This document shows positions 44,027-56,005 of a stretch of 64,000 nucleotides of DNA, piece by piece. Source of the stretch: Berberis thunbergii (lineage: Eukaryota > Streptophyta > Magnoliopsida > Ranunculales > Berberidaceae). The notes under the pieces are model-generated. The model had not been told where the DNA came from and searched no databases. It saw only the letters and a program-made list of their open reading frames with translations. Within the stretch, counting starts at the first letter, position 1, and the number at the start of each line of letters is the position of its first letter. The translations under genes were made by a program, and so were the position numbers. The stretch is taken from contig QNQO01005778.1 in the NCBI GenBank assembly GCA_003290165.1, positions 291,023-355,022 on the forward strand, in the 5' to 3' direction.

Positions 44027-47000
44027 TTATGAAGATATTGCAAGCTCAGCCCAGGCCAGAGGAGATTCCCTGAGATCAGCAGATATTGAGATGTCAATTC
44101 TTTTCTCCAACATGGGACATAATAACTGCATGGACGGGCGCTTAGCAGGCTCAGGTTGAAGGCAAAGGTTCACCACTTCACATATCACCTTGAGATCATC
44201 ATATCTGAAATGTCTCAACTCAGGGTCCACAAGATAAGATATTACTTCTGGTGACTCTAAATACTCTCTAGCCTGTAGAACCAAGAATTTTGAGAAATGT
44301 TAGTTCGTGAGAGCTCATTATTTGATATACAAAAACTTTAAAACGTATTGGCCAAAACTTCAATAATTTGATGCAAGAAATCCAAAAAGGTATTTTTACT
44401 AAATGCTCTGGAAATGAGTCTTATCATACCCAATCCACTAAGCATCCTCTGTCTTTGCAGTATGGAGGCCTCCCGCTGATTATTTCCAACAAAATAATCC
44501 CGAGGGCGAACACATTGCCTTGGATATCAAGATGCCATGCTTCGATAGAATCTGGAAAACCTGAGTTCTTCCCTGTTCTTGCATAAACTGTCTTCCAGCT
44601 ATCAAAATCAACCAGCTGCACTCATAGCACAAGAAAAAGATGTGTATCAGAAAAAAGAATGGGCAGCGCATACTCTTAGCTACCAAGTAATAAATTTGTT
44701 ATATGAATCTTACAAACAAACTTAAATCATATGATCAAGCCCACAGCAGAAATGAACAGCACACAGAAGTTTACACTTAGGTACAATTAATGTGAGTACA
44801 ATATATGGCAATGTACGTTTGGACTTGTTTAGCTACTGAGCGTGCATTCTGGCTTGAATAATCAACCAGCAAATAGAGCAGGGGCCAGATATTCACAAAA
44901 GGAGGAAAGTAATCCAAGGAGCCAAATACAAATTTGGCATTGAACAGAAAGGCACACTTGTAGGGAGTTCAAGGTTGGCAAATTCATGATGACCAAAAAT
45001 AGATTTCCTTTATTTCATTTAGGGTGCGTGCGATTGAAAAACAAATCCATGAAAAATAGTAGAGGGGGTAGAGAAAAATTAAATCAGCACAAGATGTTGA
45101 AGATGAGTATGTTCCCCTTACCCCCAAAAAAAGTTCATTGTCATGATTTTGAGAGAAAACATGAGATTCAAGTTCTGCCTCTTTTTCTCCTTTCTCCAAT
45201 CTCATTTCACTATTTTCCCATGAAGTTTTTTTTTTTTTTTTTTCAAACACAGCATTAGATCCCTTTTCTGTGGAATTATAGAAATTTCCTAGGAGTGTTG
45301 TTTTCTATTTGGAAGGTTTATCATCTCTGGAAAGCTCAGTTTTGAGGTCATTGAAAGTCAGAATGCAGAGTGGGAAGTAGTTCCTTCGTAGAGGTTTGCG
45401 AGTATGCTCGTGGGATTGACCTTATTGTTTTGCTGAATTCAGTGGAGTTACAGCAATTGCAAGATGAATGGAGGTGGGATGAAATATCTAGTGTTACACA
45501 GTTGGGAACTGCTCTATTTTTTGGTAGAAGGGGGTGCAAGTGGAGAGTAATGGTGTCTCTGAATGAATTATGTTTCTCCAAGAATCAATTTCTTCTCCCT
45601 TATGGTTGTATCCTAACAATAGACAAGCTTGCCAAGTGAGGACTTCTTATCACAAACAGTGTCTTTGTGAAGAGCAGCTTGAGACCATAGGCCATTTGCT
45701 CTTCCATTGTCCGTTTTCGAGGCAGATATGGTCAGTCATTATGGAGGACTGTGGAGTTACTACAGTTGGTGAATCTCTTAATCAATGGCCGAATCAATGG
45801 AATGTTCACACACTCTCTTCGCCAGATAAGTGGATCTGGAATCACTTGTTTATGGCAGTTTTATGGGCGACAAGGCAAAAAAGGAATCACCTGTACTGAC
45901 GAAGCGAAGAAGCAAGAGTAGATTGTATATGCAGGAATGCTAAAATTTTTGCGACAGTGGGCAGTTAATTGGCAGATTCAAAGAGATTATCCTGTCAGAT
46001 TATATTTTTAGTTGGGTCTCTACTTTAATGGCATAGCTTGATGTTGTCCATTTTTCTGTTTATTTGCTTTGGTGGTTTGTTTGTGAGATTCTCACTCCCT
46101 TTGCACTTACTGTTTCCTTTGCTTAATATATCTTGTGCTTGCATCGTGCTCATAAAGAAAGCAAAAATAAAAACTAAAATATTGAGGGTTTTTCTTAATT
46201 TTCCCTTATTTTTTTATTTTAGAGATTGAAATTAGTAATTGAGAAAAAAATTGTTGTAGATTGACTATTGAATAAATAGAAATTTCCTTCTCTTTGCCAT
46301 CACTTTTGTGGTGTGGGAAGACATATCTATGATGATTTTCTAGTATGGCCTTTGGATGTTTGTTTCATGTTTATAGTTGCTTTCATCCAACTCTTTGCTT
46401 CTTTTTCCCCCATCGGTCAATTACTACGTTGTCTTTATCACTAAGGTTCAATACCTTAAGTTTTACAAAGATGATAATAGTCTCCCTTTCCAGGGCCCCA
46501 TCCAATGTTACTGAAGCGTAAATTATACAGTAAATCGGAAACTTTAACAATTTGATTTAGTCGTAAATCGTAGGATTTTCAATATTATAAATACATGTAT
46601 TTAAAATTAATAAATATATATTATTCTATACCCAATATTTAAAAACCAAATACATAACACTTCATTGTCATTCAGTTTAAACATGCGCATTGCGCATGAA
46701 TAATAAAAATAACCTATTGACATTAAAAACAAATGAAAAAAATAGTTGAGATATGAGATTTTTATTTTTATTTTTGGTTAAAAGTATATATAGTTAGGCA
46801 ATCGAAATAGGTTGGAATTAAGTTCGATATGCACAATTTTGTTTAAAAAATGTTTGATGATTGTTTATTCAACATGAAATTTAGAGCCCACACAATTTTT
46901 CTATAGTTTAGATAATCATAGATGAAAACTTTTGTAGTTAAATATATCAAATATGGATATTTGAAAGAATAAATAAACTTATATTTATTAAAATTACATA

Positions 47001-50000
47001 ATTATTTACGAACAAAATAACATAATTCTTGTTTTGCTAATTATTAAAAAAAAATTGATAACGGATAAAATAGCTAACATTCAAAAATGTTAAAAGTTGA
47101 ATAAATTGAAAAAATCGTTAATACCCTTAAAAGTTAAAATCAAACTAAATTGTTTTTAAAACAAACCGAGGTCTAAATTGTTGAGGTAGTTACTCTAAGG
47201 GGCCTTAGCTTTATAGATAGTAGACTAGAGAATTTTTTTTGATATTTTAATACTCCATTATGAAGATTCATAAGTGGAAAAGCATGAGACCACAAAAACG
47301 TTATGAGAATTATGATTTCTCTTTTAAAGTTTTGTTTGTCTGAACTTCTTCATAACAGTTAGACCTTTACATCCTTTCGTGTAAAAAAGCTCCAAGAGAT
47401 TTATCACACTACGTAACCTTCTATGGTTATCATGTGATTCGTTGAAAAATTCCGTGGTTCAAGAAAAACGTTAGTTGCATGCTTTTTATTTATGAACCTC
47501 AGTTCAGTTGATGCAGAAATCTTTCAACTAAAGCTTCTAAATAGTGCTTTGAGCATTACCTTGGGAGAAAACTCTTCGGTAAGATAGACTGAACTAGAAT
47601 TTAGCTCAGATATTGTGAATGGAGGATTAAGCTCTGTATGCAGATATCTGAGGCCTCGAGAAATGCCAACAATTATTTTCATGCGCCGAGCCCAAGATAA
47701 TTGACATCCTTCACTATCTGCAATTATAATAAGTTTTCATATTTCAGTCTTTAAATATGCAGAACTATCTCACCTCCTAAATATAAGATATAAGAAACAG
47801 AAATAAAAATAGAAATATCACAAGGCTAGGACTTACAATGGAGGTGCTCATATAATGTCCCATTCGATGCATATTCAAAGACGAGCATTCTTGTAAATGG
47901 GGTAGTCTCTCTGCAATAACCTAGTAATTTTCCCGTGTTCTCATGACTTAATCTTGCCAGATCAGCAACCTGAGGTACAGTAAAATTAAGAATCTTAATG
48001 CTCTCCTACAACGGATTCAATTGAGATCTTGTAGTTATGGTGTCTTTGAGAGGTGGACAGACAAAAAGAGAAACCATTAGGTGAGATCTAATTAGTTTCT
48101 CCCATTCCTGTTACAACATTTTTGTAAATCCTTCCATCTTCTTCTCAACGATATGAGTTTAGGATTGACAACATCCCTTGTCAAGGTAAGAAGGTCTTCA
48201 ACCCTAAACGATAGAACTGAGAAGGCAGATATTGATAGAACTCAAGTAGGTACAGTCCAATAAAAAGGGTGGAAATTAGTTGGTGGTTCGAGAATTTACA
48301 ACTCTTGGAAATTTATGCATCCTGACGTTGGCTACATTCTGAAACTGAAAGAGCAGGAAGTGATTACCTCTCTCTGAAAATAATACTCGAGATAGCCAGT
48401 CCAATACTCTTCCTTGATGCACAAGGATATCACAGCAATTTCAGGCCCATCTTTCACAACGCCTTTGTAGACTAGACTGTCTGGGGAGGAGCCAATGATG
48501 TTGCTGAAATCTTCACATGCTACTTCAAGCTCCCGCCGACTCCACCTTACAACATCCTTCAGCAACTCTGAATCTACAAGAAATGGAGAACAAACAATTA
48601 AATCAGAAACTCAACTACATGCGATAGTAAAACAAAATTTTGACGGTAGATGAATACTGTCACTGACAAACTAACCTATGCATACAACCATCTGGTTCTT
48701 GCCACTGACTGCTTTTTTCCATGGAATTATAACTGGGGATTTCCCCTTGCACTTTTTAACAGCTGTTAGAATTGCGCAGATTAATAGTAAACTAGCAATT
48801 GTTCCTGTTACAATTTCTAACGCCAATAGCCAGGGAGGTTTTGACGTGGCCTGATGTTGAGGCACATTTTCAGCATGTCGGTGCTCTGGGATGGATCCTT
48901 TGTGCCTTGTTGGAGGAGCTGTAGCACCTGAAAAAACAAAGTTTCCACCAAATTATATTTTACCTTTACAGATGACAGAAAGAAAAACTAAGGGATTCAT
49001 CTAGAGGTTCAGGCAACATCAACCATCTCATGTTAGCCAGGAATGTGAGGCAGGTAAGTCAACCAACACTGATGCTATATATAAGATCTCAGTTTGGTAA
49101 TATCTAATTATTCTGGTTCCATCATGTATCATAATGCAAATGGATCACAAGCATTATCTACAACTAGAACTTCAATAGCTATCAGGTACCCTGAAAATCA
49201 CTAGTGGTTTTAGATCATCAAAGTGGGATTGCAATATTTTGTGTTTTCAGTGACGTAAAATCTGCGCTAGTTTCATTTTCCACTCCCTATCAGGACACCT
49301 CATTAATTTATACATCCTTATACATCAATACAATTAAATAAGTTGTGCATGATACATGAAAATCTAGTAGGCATGCATTCATAAGACAATTGAATATACA
49401 TAATTACACACCGCATTGCTGCTCGGAACGCTGTTTTGTGTCCATATTCTGGAAGCAGTTTCCTCGGAAGCTTAATCTGCAGAAAAACATAGAATGATAA
49501 AAATAATTGTATTTCAACAAAAAGGAGATATATGGGAGAATCTGAGGAAAGGTACCTTGGAAGATAATTCAGGCACTGGGGTATGCTCCCAATTAAGAAG
49601 TTGTATGAGAAATCTGCATCTTTTAATTTTGATGAGCGGCAGAACCCAGTTGTGTTCCCATGGGAGGCATACCTGGAGAAGAAAATTCCAAAATAGTCAC
49701 TTCAAGGAAAATGCAATATCTTTCAATAGTCACCAACTGACCCAACTCAGTTTCTCATAAAGAGAATAATCTAAAATTATGCACAGAATTTTCCATTTAA
49801 AAGGAGAATACAAATCCATTAAAATGAAGACAAAAAATAAATAAATAATTAAAGCCTTGATGCATGGCAAGAATGTTGTGGTTTGGTAATATGGCAATCT
49901 TGGAATCCACTTAGCATTGAAATGGAGCATTTTGGCTTACCCTAGTGTTTGCATGAATGCTGTGGTTTGATAATATGGCAATCAATCCATTTAGCATTGA

Positions 50001-52808
50001 AATGGAGCATTATGGCTTACCCTAGTGTTTAAAATCAGTTTCGTTTATTTATTCAGTTATATATGTATGTCGATCTGAGTCCCATCCTTGGGTTCACTGC
50101 AAAATTGAAACTCTTGAGAATCAAACCATCTTTCTTATAAAGTCCCATCAATTTTGGCAATCATTTACTTCCACATCAACATCCTCTCATTCGATGCATC
50201 GGGATAAACCTGATATATCCTTCAACCACACTAGATTGGACTCCCCTCAAAGTCAAAAGGATCACACTGGGTTTTTTTTTTTTTTTTGGGGGGGGGGGGG
50301 GGGGGGATACCTCGTCACCTGATCTAGTGGCATCTTCTATGGAGCTTCCATCTAACTTATCTGCCACGGTCCAAGACTAGATCCAAGTTCAAGTTTTAAG
50401 GAAAGTTCAAAGAGCACAATCTCAAATTTCAGCCCAGTCAGTACCTTGTGGATCTAGTAGTTGATTTAGTTTAATCCCACGGCCATTTGGTTTTAAGTGT
50501 GGAACATTCAGCTCCTTCTCCCAGGTGGTAGCAAAATTAAGTGCGAAAAGGGAAGTCCAAATATCCAGATTAACCTTGCTCTGATGAGTTTGAACAGGGA
50601 AGCACTTCCACTTTGAAAAACTTGCCGCTCTGACAGGTAGTCAACGAGTAAGGGAACTTTGACTGGGTCGGACACGGTCTAGACACAACTGTGTAATATT
50701 CCTATGCAAATACCCTTTTTTTTTGCAATTACCAAAAGGGAGTGGGTTTACAGCCTATCAATTCCCTCTCATATCAAGACCTGATTTGTTAGCAACAGAC
50801 AGAGGGAGAAGAAAATTGGGGGGCCAGGTCCAATTATTCAACTTCATTGCAAAGCTCACCTTTTTGGAGCACAAACAGCCAACCAGGTACATTGTGCTCT
50901 ACTTTTTTCTTTTTCTTTTGCTACTACTTTTTCTTTTCTTCTTCATACATATCATCTTCTTCATGTTTTTCTCAAGCTCTTGTTCTCTTCCTTTCTTTTT
51001 GTTTACTGCTCCCTACCAGCCTCTTCTTTTATTCTTCTAAAATTCAATAAATTCAGCTCCAAAATCATCATCATGATACCAGCAGCAATAATACAGGAAG
51101 CTTGAGTGAAGTAGAGACCTCAGAGTCAGATATTAAGTTGGTTGCGAGTAATTAATTACTAAGACACTAACACAATTGAGTTGAATGGGGCATGTAGCGA
51201 TTGGTTCCAAGGAAGGATACTATATTAATGTAGGTTAGCATGGTTTTGAGTTGGGGAGTTGCTCTCTCAAATCCTGTTTGAGAGACATGTCAAATTTGTT
51301 TTAGTTCTCTTTTGTTTGTTTTGGATGTCATTCTAATTCAACTGGTCTTGCAATATAATCTAGAAGTGGAAAATTTGCAAGCTGCCATGTTCATCTTCTA
51401 TCCTGAAACTAATCTATTTAATTCATGGAAATTCTTTGAAGCATTTTAAACGGAAAATTTTCAGTAACAAGGTTTTTACTTTCATGCAAAATAACTTGGA
51501 ATATGATTGATCCATAGATGACATCTACTAAAATGTTTGATGTAGGATCAGGCCTATGTTATGCAAGCTTGAAGAGCGGGGCAATACAAGACTCTTGAAA
51601 AACATGTTCTTCAATAAGCACTAAATGAAGTGATTAGAATGCAAGTGCATACTTACATTCCATGCATGTTAGATCCAAAATTTGAGAAGTTACTCCCTGG
51701 AACAATTCCTTGAAGTTTATTCCTATCCAATCGCAGTTCAACAAGGTTCATTAAATTTCCAAACTCGGAGGGCACACCACCAGTCAAGCCGTTAGACTGA
51801 AGATTGCTGAAATCAAAATAAACAAATGAATTAGACTGGTTAACTTAGTAAGAGATGAAAGAAGGGACAAAATTCCATCAGTGAGAATCAAGAGGCTCCA
51901 TAAGTACAATATGAATTAATAAAACTGCCTACATTCTTGTAGCGCTGGCCAAATTCCCAATCTCCTGAGGAATAGGACCTGACAAAAAATTCATCCCCAA
52001 ATCCAGGACCTCGAGCTCCTTCAACTTGCCAATTTCCTTTGGTATGGCTCCAATTAGATTGTTTCCATGCAAAATTCTGCGAAGACAGTTCTCTATGAAG
52101 GTTGGCTGAAATCCTCTTTCCTTTAGAAAGAGAAATCAAATAAATGCAATTAAGTTATAATTTCTGGAAAGAAAGCATACAACGCTCTTAAGGTGGACAA
52201 TGAGCCTAGTTCTGGTGCTAGAAATCCCCTCAAAGATGAACCAGAAAGGTTTCTGCAAAACCCAAACCATAAAAATTAGAATTCTGCATCATCTAAGTCT
52301 CATTTTAACTGTTTTAGAGACTATTTTACATACCCATTTACCTGGGGGCATAAACCATTAATAAACTTTGCTAAATAAAGAAGGGTAGTTATGGGGACCT
52401 TAAGACTTCAAATGTCCACAAGATTTTGTGATTTTATACGTTTATTCAACACTGGATCTGTTTGTAAAAATGTATGAAACTGAAATAAAAAAATCTTACA
52501 AAGTAATGACATGATCTTCAGCAGTTGAACAGAAGATGCCCTTCCAATTGCAAGGATCTGAATCAAGGGCGTTCCAATTCGAAAGAACCAAGTGGGGGTC
52601 TTCATATATAGCTTCCTTAAATGCTGTGAGAGCCAACACTGTAGAAACCCCAACCTCAATTAGGAAAATCAACTCAAACAAGTAAAGAAGTGAGGTGACT
52701 GAAGTACTAACAAACACACATACCTTCATTGGTAGCAAATGAATGGCAGGATACACAAAGTGCACCCCAAATGACCCAAATAAACTGAATTGAATCAAAA
52801 GATCTCAT
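44027..52808 (-). CDS. LRR receptor-like protein with inactive kinase domain (At1g63430/At5g41180-like), intact, 13 exons
   Basis: Exons: 52808-52724, 52638-52500, 52252-52181, 52076-51933, 51806-51657, 49672-49556, 49476-49412, 48927-48676, 48573-48368, 47969-47837, 47717-47560, 44615-44430, 44272-44027. All have GT-AG borders; the total is 1953 nt, 650 residues plus stop. Order: signal peptide (1-26), LRR N-cap with DSDPCNWKGIFC (about 53-64), about four LRRs (76-190, with LAPELGSL, GAIPKEIGKL, GPIPQEIGNL, GGVPSEFGNL), a Cys-containing stalk, a membrane span (about 290-314, LALEIVTGTIASLLLICAIL) and a kinase-like domain (about 345-645). The VAIK lysine is Ser (AVIS, 388-391), HRD is ISE (490-492) and DFG is DFD (510-512). 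A plasma-membrane receptor that signals by binding rather than catalysis is inferred. Exons 3 and 4 are 72 and 144 nt, the classic LRR unit. Introns 5 and 11 carry repeats. The family match is strong; the ligand is unknown. Confidence 0.94.
45348..46000 (+). pseudogene. LINE remnant (zf-RVT region) in intron 11 of the kinase-like gene
   Basis: The plus-strand reading has LCEEQLETIGHLLFHCPFSR then QIWSVIMEDCGV, the Cys/His pattern of the zinc-binding domain that follows LINE reverse transcriptase (CxxxxETxxHLFxxCxxxxxxW). Farther on are WIWNHLFMAVLWATRQKRN and a stop. No reverse transcriptase precedes it, so this is a 5'-truncated LINE. It lies antisense to the host gene. Confidence 0.75.
49877..50040. 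repeat. Tandem duplication, 84-bp offset, in intron 5 of the kinase-like gene
   Basis: TGTGGTTTG(G/A)TAATATGGCAATC begins at 49877 and 49961. CATTGAAATGGAGCATT(T/A)T then GGCTTACCCTAGTGTTT follows in both. It is non-coding. Confidence 0.85.
50272..50306 (+). repeat. T16-G19 homopolymer junction in intron 5
   Basis: Sixteen T run directly into nineteen G. On the transcribed minus strand this becomes C19A16. Confidence 0.9.
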
Positions 52809-54454
52809 TTGTTTTTCTCTGCAACTCTGTCGCACTGAGGAGTTGCACCCAAAGGGTATCAGAAAAATCAAAACTTGGACACAACCATCAAAGTTTGAAG
52901 TGGAAATGAAGATAGGTTTATCAAGAAAAAATGGAATCAAAGTCTATTAAATCAATGCTCATGAAACACCCCCCACATTCAAATGAGTGAAAAGCACACA
53001 ACAGAAGAGAAGATGATATGGGAAGATCCCTTCACATTCAAAGAGGAAAAATGGTGGTGATTAGAGTAGTAGAAGAGTGACACATTAAAGGTTTTGGAAA
53101 GAAAAAAGCTAATGATTGATTAACAGAGAAGATGCAGATATTCTTTAAGATTGAGAGAGCTTAAAATCTCGGTTAATGTTGTGTGTGGGTCTCTCTCTCT
53201 CTCTTTCTTCCACATCAGTTAGAGAGCTCATGTTATTATGGAGACATGACTCAATAATGGGCAGTTAATAGGTTCTATAAAAATGAAAAGTCAAAATAGT
53301 GAGACAGCTGTCTAAGTAAGTGGTTTGGTAGATTTTACTTGATCAAGAATGAGCTTAGAAGCAACAGTCATTCACAAAACTCTATTGAGAGGAAACTTCT
53401 TTGATGCTCACTAAGGTACACAATTATAGTTCTTTAATGAAAGAGTAACAAGTTCGTTAGATTTGAATGCTAATCTTATGGCGTATTTGTATGGACCTTT
53501 TTTTTTTTTTTAGGTATGAGAAAAGGAGAGTGGTTGGAATAAAGATAATGAATGCAACTGGTGAATTGTAGTCTGAACCAACATTAAAGAAAAAAATAAG
53601 TATTGTTTTAAATAAAGAGATACACTTTTTATACCATTTGCCATACCACCATGTCAAGGAGACTTAAGTTGCAAGGGAAGGATGAAAAGGAGTTTGATTG
53701 GTGAATTTTTTTTGTTGGATTAATTTGAGGAGATCATGTTGACAATTTGTTGATAATAATAGCTAGTGATTTTTTTTTCTTTTTCCTTTTCTTATTTTAT
53801 GTCAAACAAAAAGGAAGGTCCTCTAAAAGGGGTATTAAATAAATATATTATTGTCAAAAAAATGGGAGGTGGGATGGCTAAATGAAAAAACCCCAATAGT
53901 TATTATTATAATAATTAAAAAAAAACCCATAACATAATATGCATGTCATCTATTTTAATTTGTGCTTGCCTTATGTGAGAAATAGATAATTAGTGTATGA
54001 TTATGTCAGTAAATATCCAAAGATTTTACAAAAATCAAATCTACCTTATTCTTCCCCAATCCAACAGCCATCATTCACCCAATCCACTCGAAATCCAACT
54101 CTCTTATCAAAAGTCGTCATCACCATAACCTAAAGTCTAACCCTAGCTATGACCCCTCTACTCAAGTCAAAACACAGACTTTTTACCATCCCCACTCTCA
54201 CCTTAGTCTTCTCTCGAATTACCCCCACAAGATCCATGTCCTTCATCATTGTAAAAATAAATATATATATATATATAGTCGAGAAATGTGGGAATCCCTG
54301 GCATGAAATCCTCTTCTCCGAGCTCTGGTCTTTCTTCAAATGGGATATTGATCACTCTAAATTCGACCACTCTCATGACCCATGCACAAGAAATATTTGT
54401 GTAGCTGGAAAGGTTTGTCATTTGACGTCAAATGATACTTAACTGATTGGGAAA
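52809..54454. other. Upstream region of the kinase-like gene, with CT microsatellite
   Basis: A (CT)n run at 53190-53204 (GA on the gene's strand) lies about 390 bases before the start codon, a common feature of plant leaders and core promoters. No clear TATA box was identified. The rest is AT-rich without a recognised gene. Confidence 0.45.
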
Positions 54455-54633
54455 TTCTAAATGTCGAGGGAAAGAGCGAGGAAACCAGCGAGGTAAACGA
54501 GGTGGCGGGGGGTGAACCGTTCACCCCCCTCGAGATGTTTTACGTGTGCGCATCTCGAGGGGGGTGAACGGTTCACCCCCCGCCACCTCATTTACCTCGC
54601 TGGTTTCCTCGCCCTTTCCCTCGACACATAGAA
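54455..54633. mobile_element. Near-perfect fold-back element, 179 bp, family copy 3
   Basis: The left arm TTCTAAATGTCGAGGGAAAG pairs with the right arm CTTTCCCTCGACACATAGAA. The inner arms GGTGGCGGGGGGTGAACC and GGTTCACCCCCCGCCACC pair fully. Each arm contains the palindrome GGTGAACCGTTCACC. The loop is about 12 bases (TTTTACGTGTGCG). Confidence 0.9.
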
Positions 54634-55222
54634 TAACTCTAACTGATTTAATGAATACCTGGAGCATTGAAAGTCCAATTAAACATTTCTTATCCTAGTT
54701 CGCAGGCATGTCCAGGATGGATATGTTAGGCAGAAGGTGCTCATGTGTTTGATTGAATAGAGGATTTAGTGAAAATAGGATAGAAATGCTCACACTGTTG
54801 TGGTAAATATTCTTTGAAAGAAAGAAGGGCGGTTGAAGTTCAATATTTTTATTTTCATAATTCGAGACATAAATTTGAATCCAATATAGTTTTTTAACAT
54901 GCTACTTTTACTTTATAGGTCAAGGATCTACTATGATTAATTGGATTAGGCCAATTAACAAATGCATTAATGTAAAAATTAGCATGGAATTAAATTTATT
55001 TAAATAATAATAATAATAAGTAAAATATTATACAAATCTAAATAAAGTCTTTTAACAAAATTGCCAAGGTTATAGAAATCATCCAATCTCTCGTGTCTAA
55101 GGGTAATTCACTTTTGAAGAAGAACAACTGATGCTACACGTGGAATGTTCGACTCATCATGTTATCCTTGTCATTATTATTTTCCATTAAAAATAAAAAC
55201 AACCCACTAATACACTTATAAA
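54634..55222. other. Intergenic, nothing recognised
   Basis: AT-rich, with an (AAT)n stretch near 55005. No gene is supported. Confidence 0.5.
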
Positions 55223-55923
55223 TAGGGGTAGGCATTTCATCCTGCAATCCTGATATCATCCCGATCTTCCTAATTTTTTTGGGTTTTATTGGGATGATCA
55301 ATTTCATCACGTCCCAATCCAGAATGGGATGGGATCGGGATGGAGATTTTCAATCTCGTCCATCTCGTCCTGTCCCGAACCGATTTTTTTTAATATTTAG
55401 TATGAAACTATTAAACTATTTGTTGACATGACTATTTTATTTATTGACATTACTATTTTATTCTCATAAGCTTCCATGTGATTCACCTAGATAATGAATC
55501 TTAGCTCAAACCTTCTTCATTCTTTTTTTTTTCCCTCTTCATAATTATTGACAACAACAATGTGTGTTCCTCGTAGTTTTTAAATGATAAAATCCATTGA
55601 TCATTTTAGTTAGCAATGTACAAAAAATTGTTATCTTCAATAGTGGCTCTAAAAAAAATGAGTAAAATCTAATGAAATTGGAAAATAATAATCAATGGCT
55701 TAAAGTTATATAGTTGTTTTTAGAGTTGTGTGTTTGGTAAATCCAAAATTTTCAATCTTAGATGTTAAATTTTCAATCTGAAATTTAGTACATGTTCATT
55801 CTATCCTGAACCCGTTTGGGATGGGGACAAGGTCGGGATGAGGTCTATCTCATCCCATCCCGATCTCGAATAAACGGAATGGGATAGGGGTGAGGTCTAT
55901 CTTGTCCCGTGACTATACCCCTA
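55223..55923. mobile_element. hAT-type element, 701 bp
   Basis: Perfect 8-bp duplication CTTATAAA (55215-55222 and 55924-55931). The ends are TAGGGGTAGGC on the left and, reverse-complemented, TAGGGGTATAG on the right. Both subterminal zones repeat GGGATGGGATCGGGATG-like motifs (CATCCCGATC and inverse). No transposase is present. Confidence 0.9.
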
Positions 55924-56005
55924 CTTATAAATGCCACAACCAAAGGGTGTCGACAGCAGTGTAAGAACACGGCAATGACATAATAAATAAATCATAAATG
56001 GGAGT

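Noticed and set aside
54149..54442. 97-codon plus-strand frame
   Set aside because: It contains an (AT)n-derived IYIYI stretch and overlaps equally long minus-strand frames. No family signature is present.
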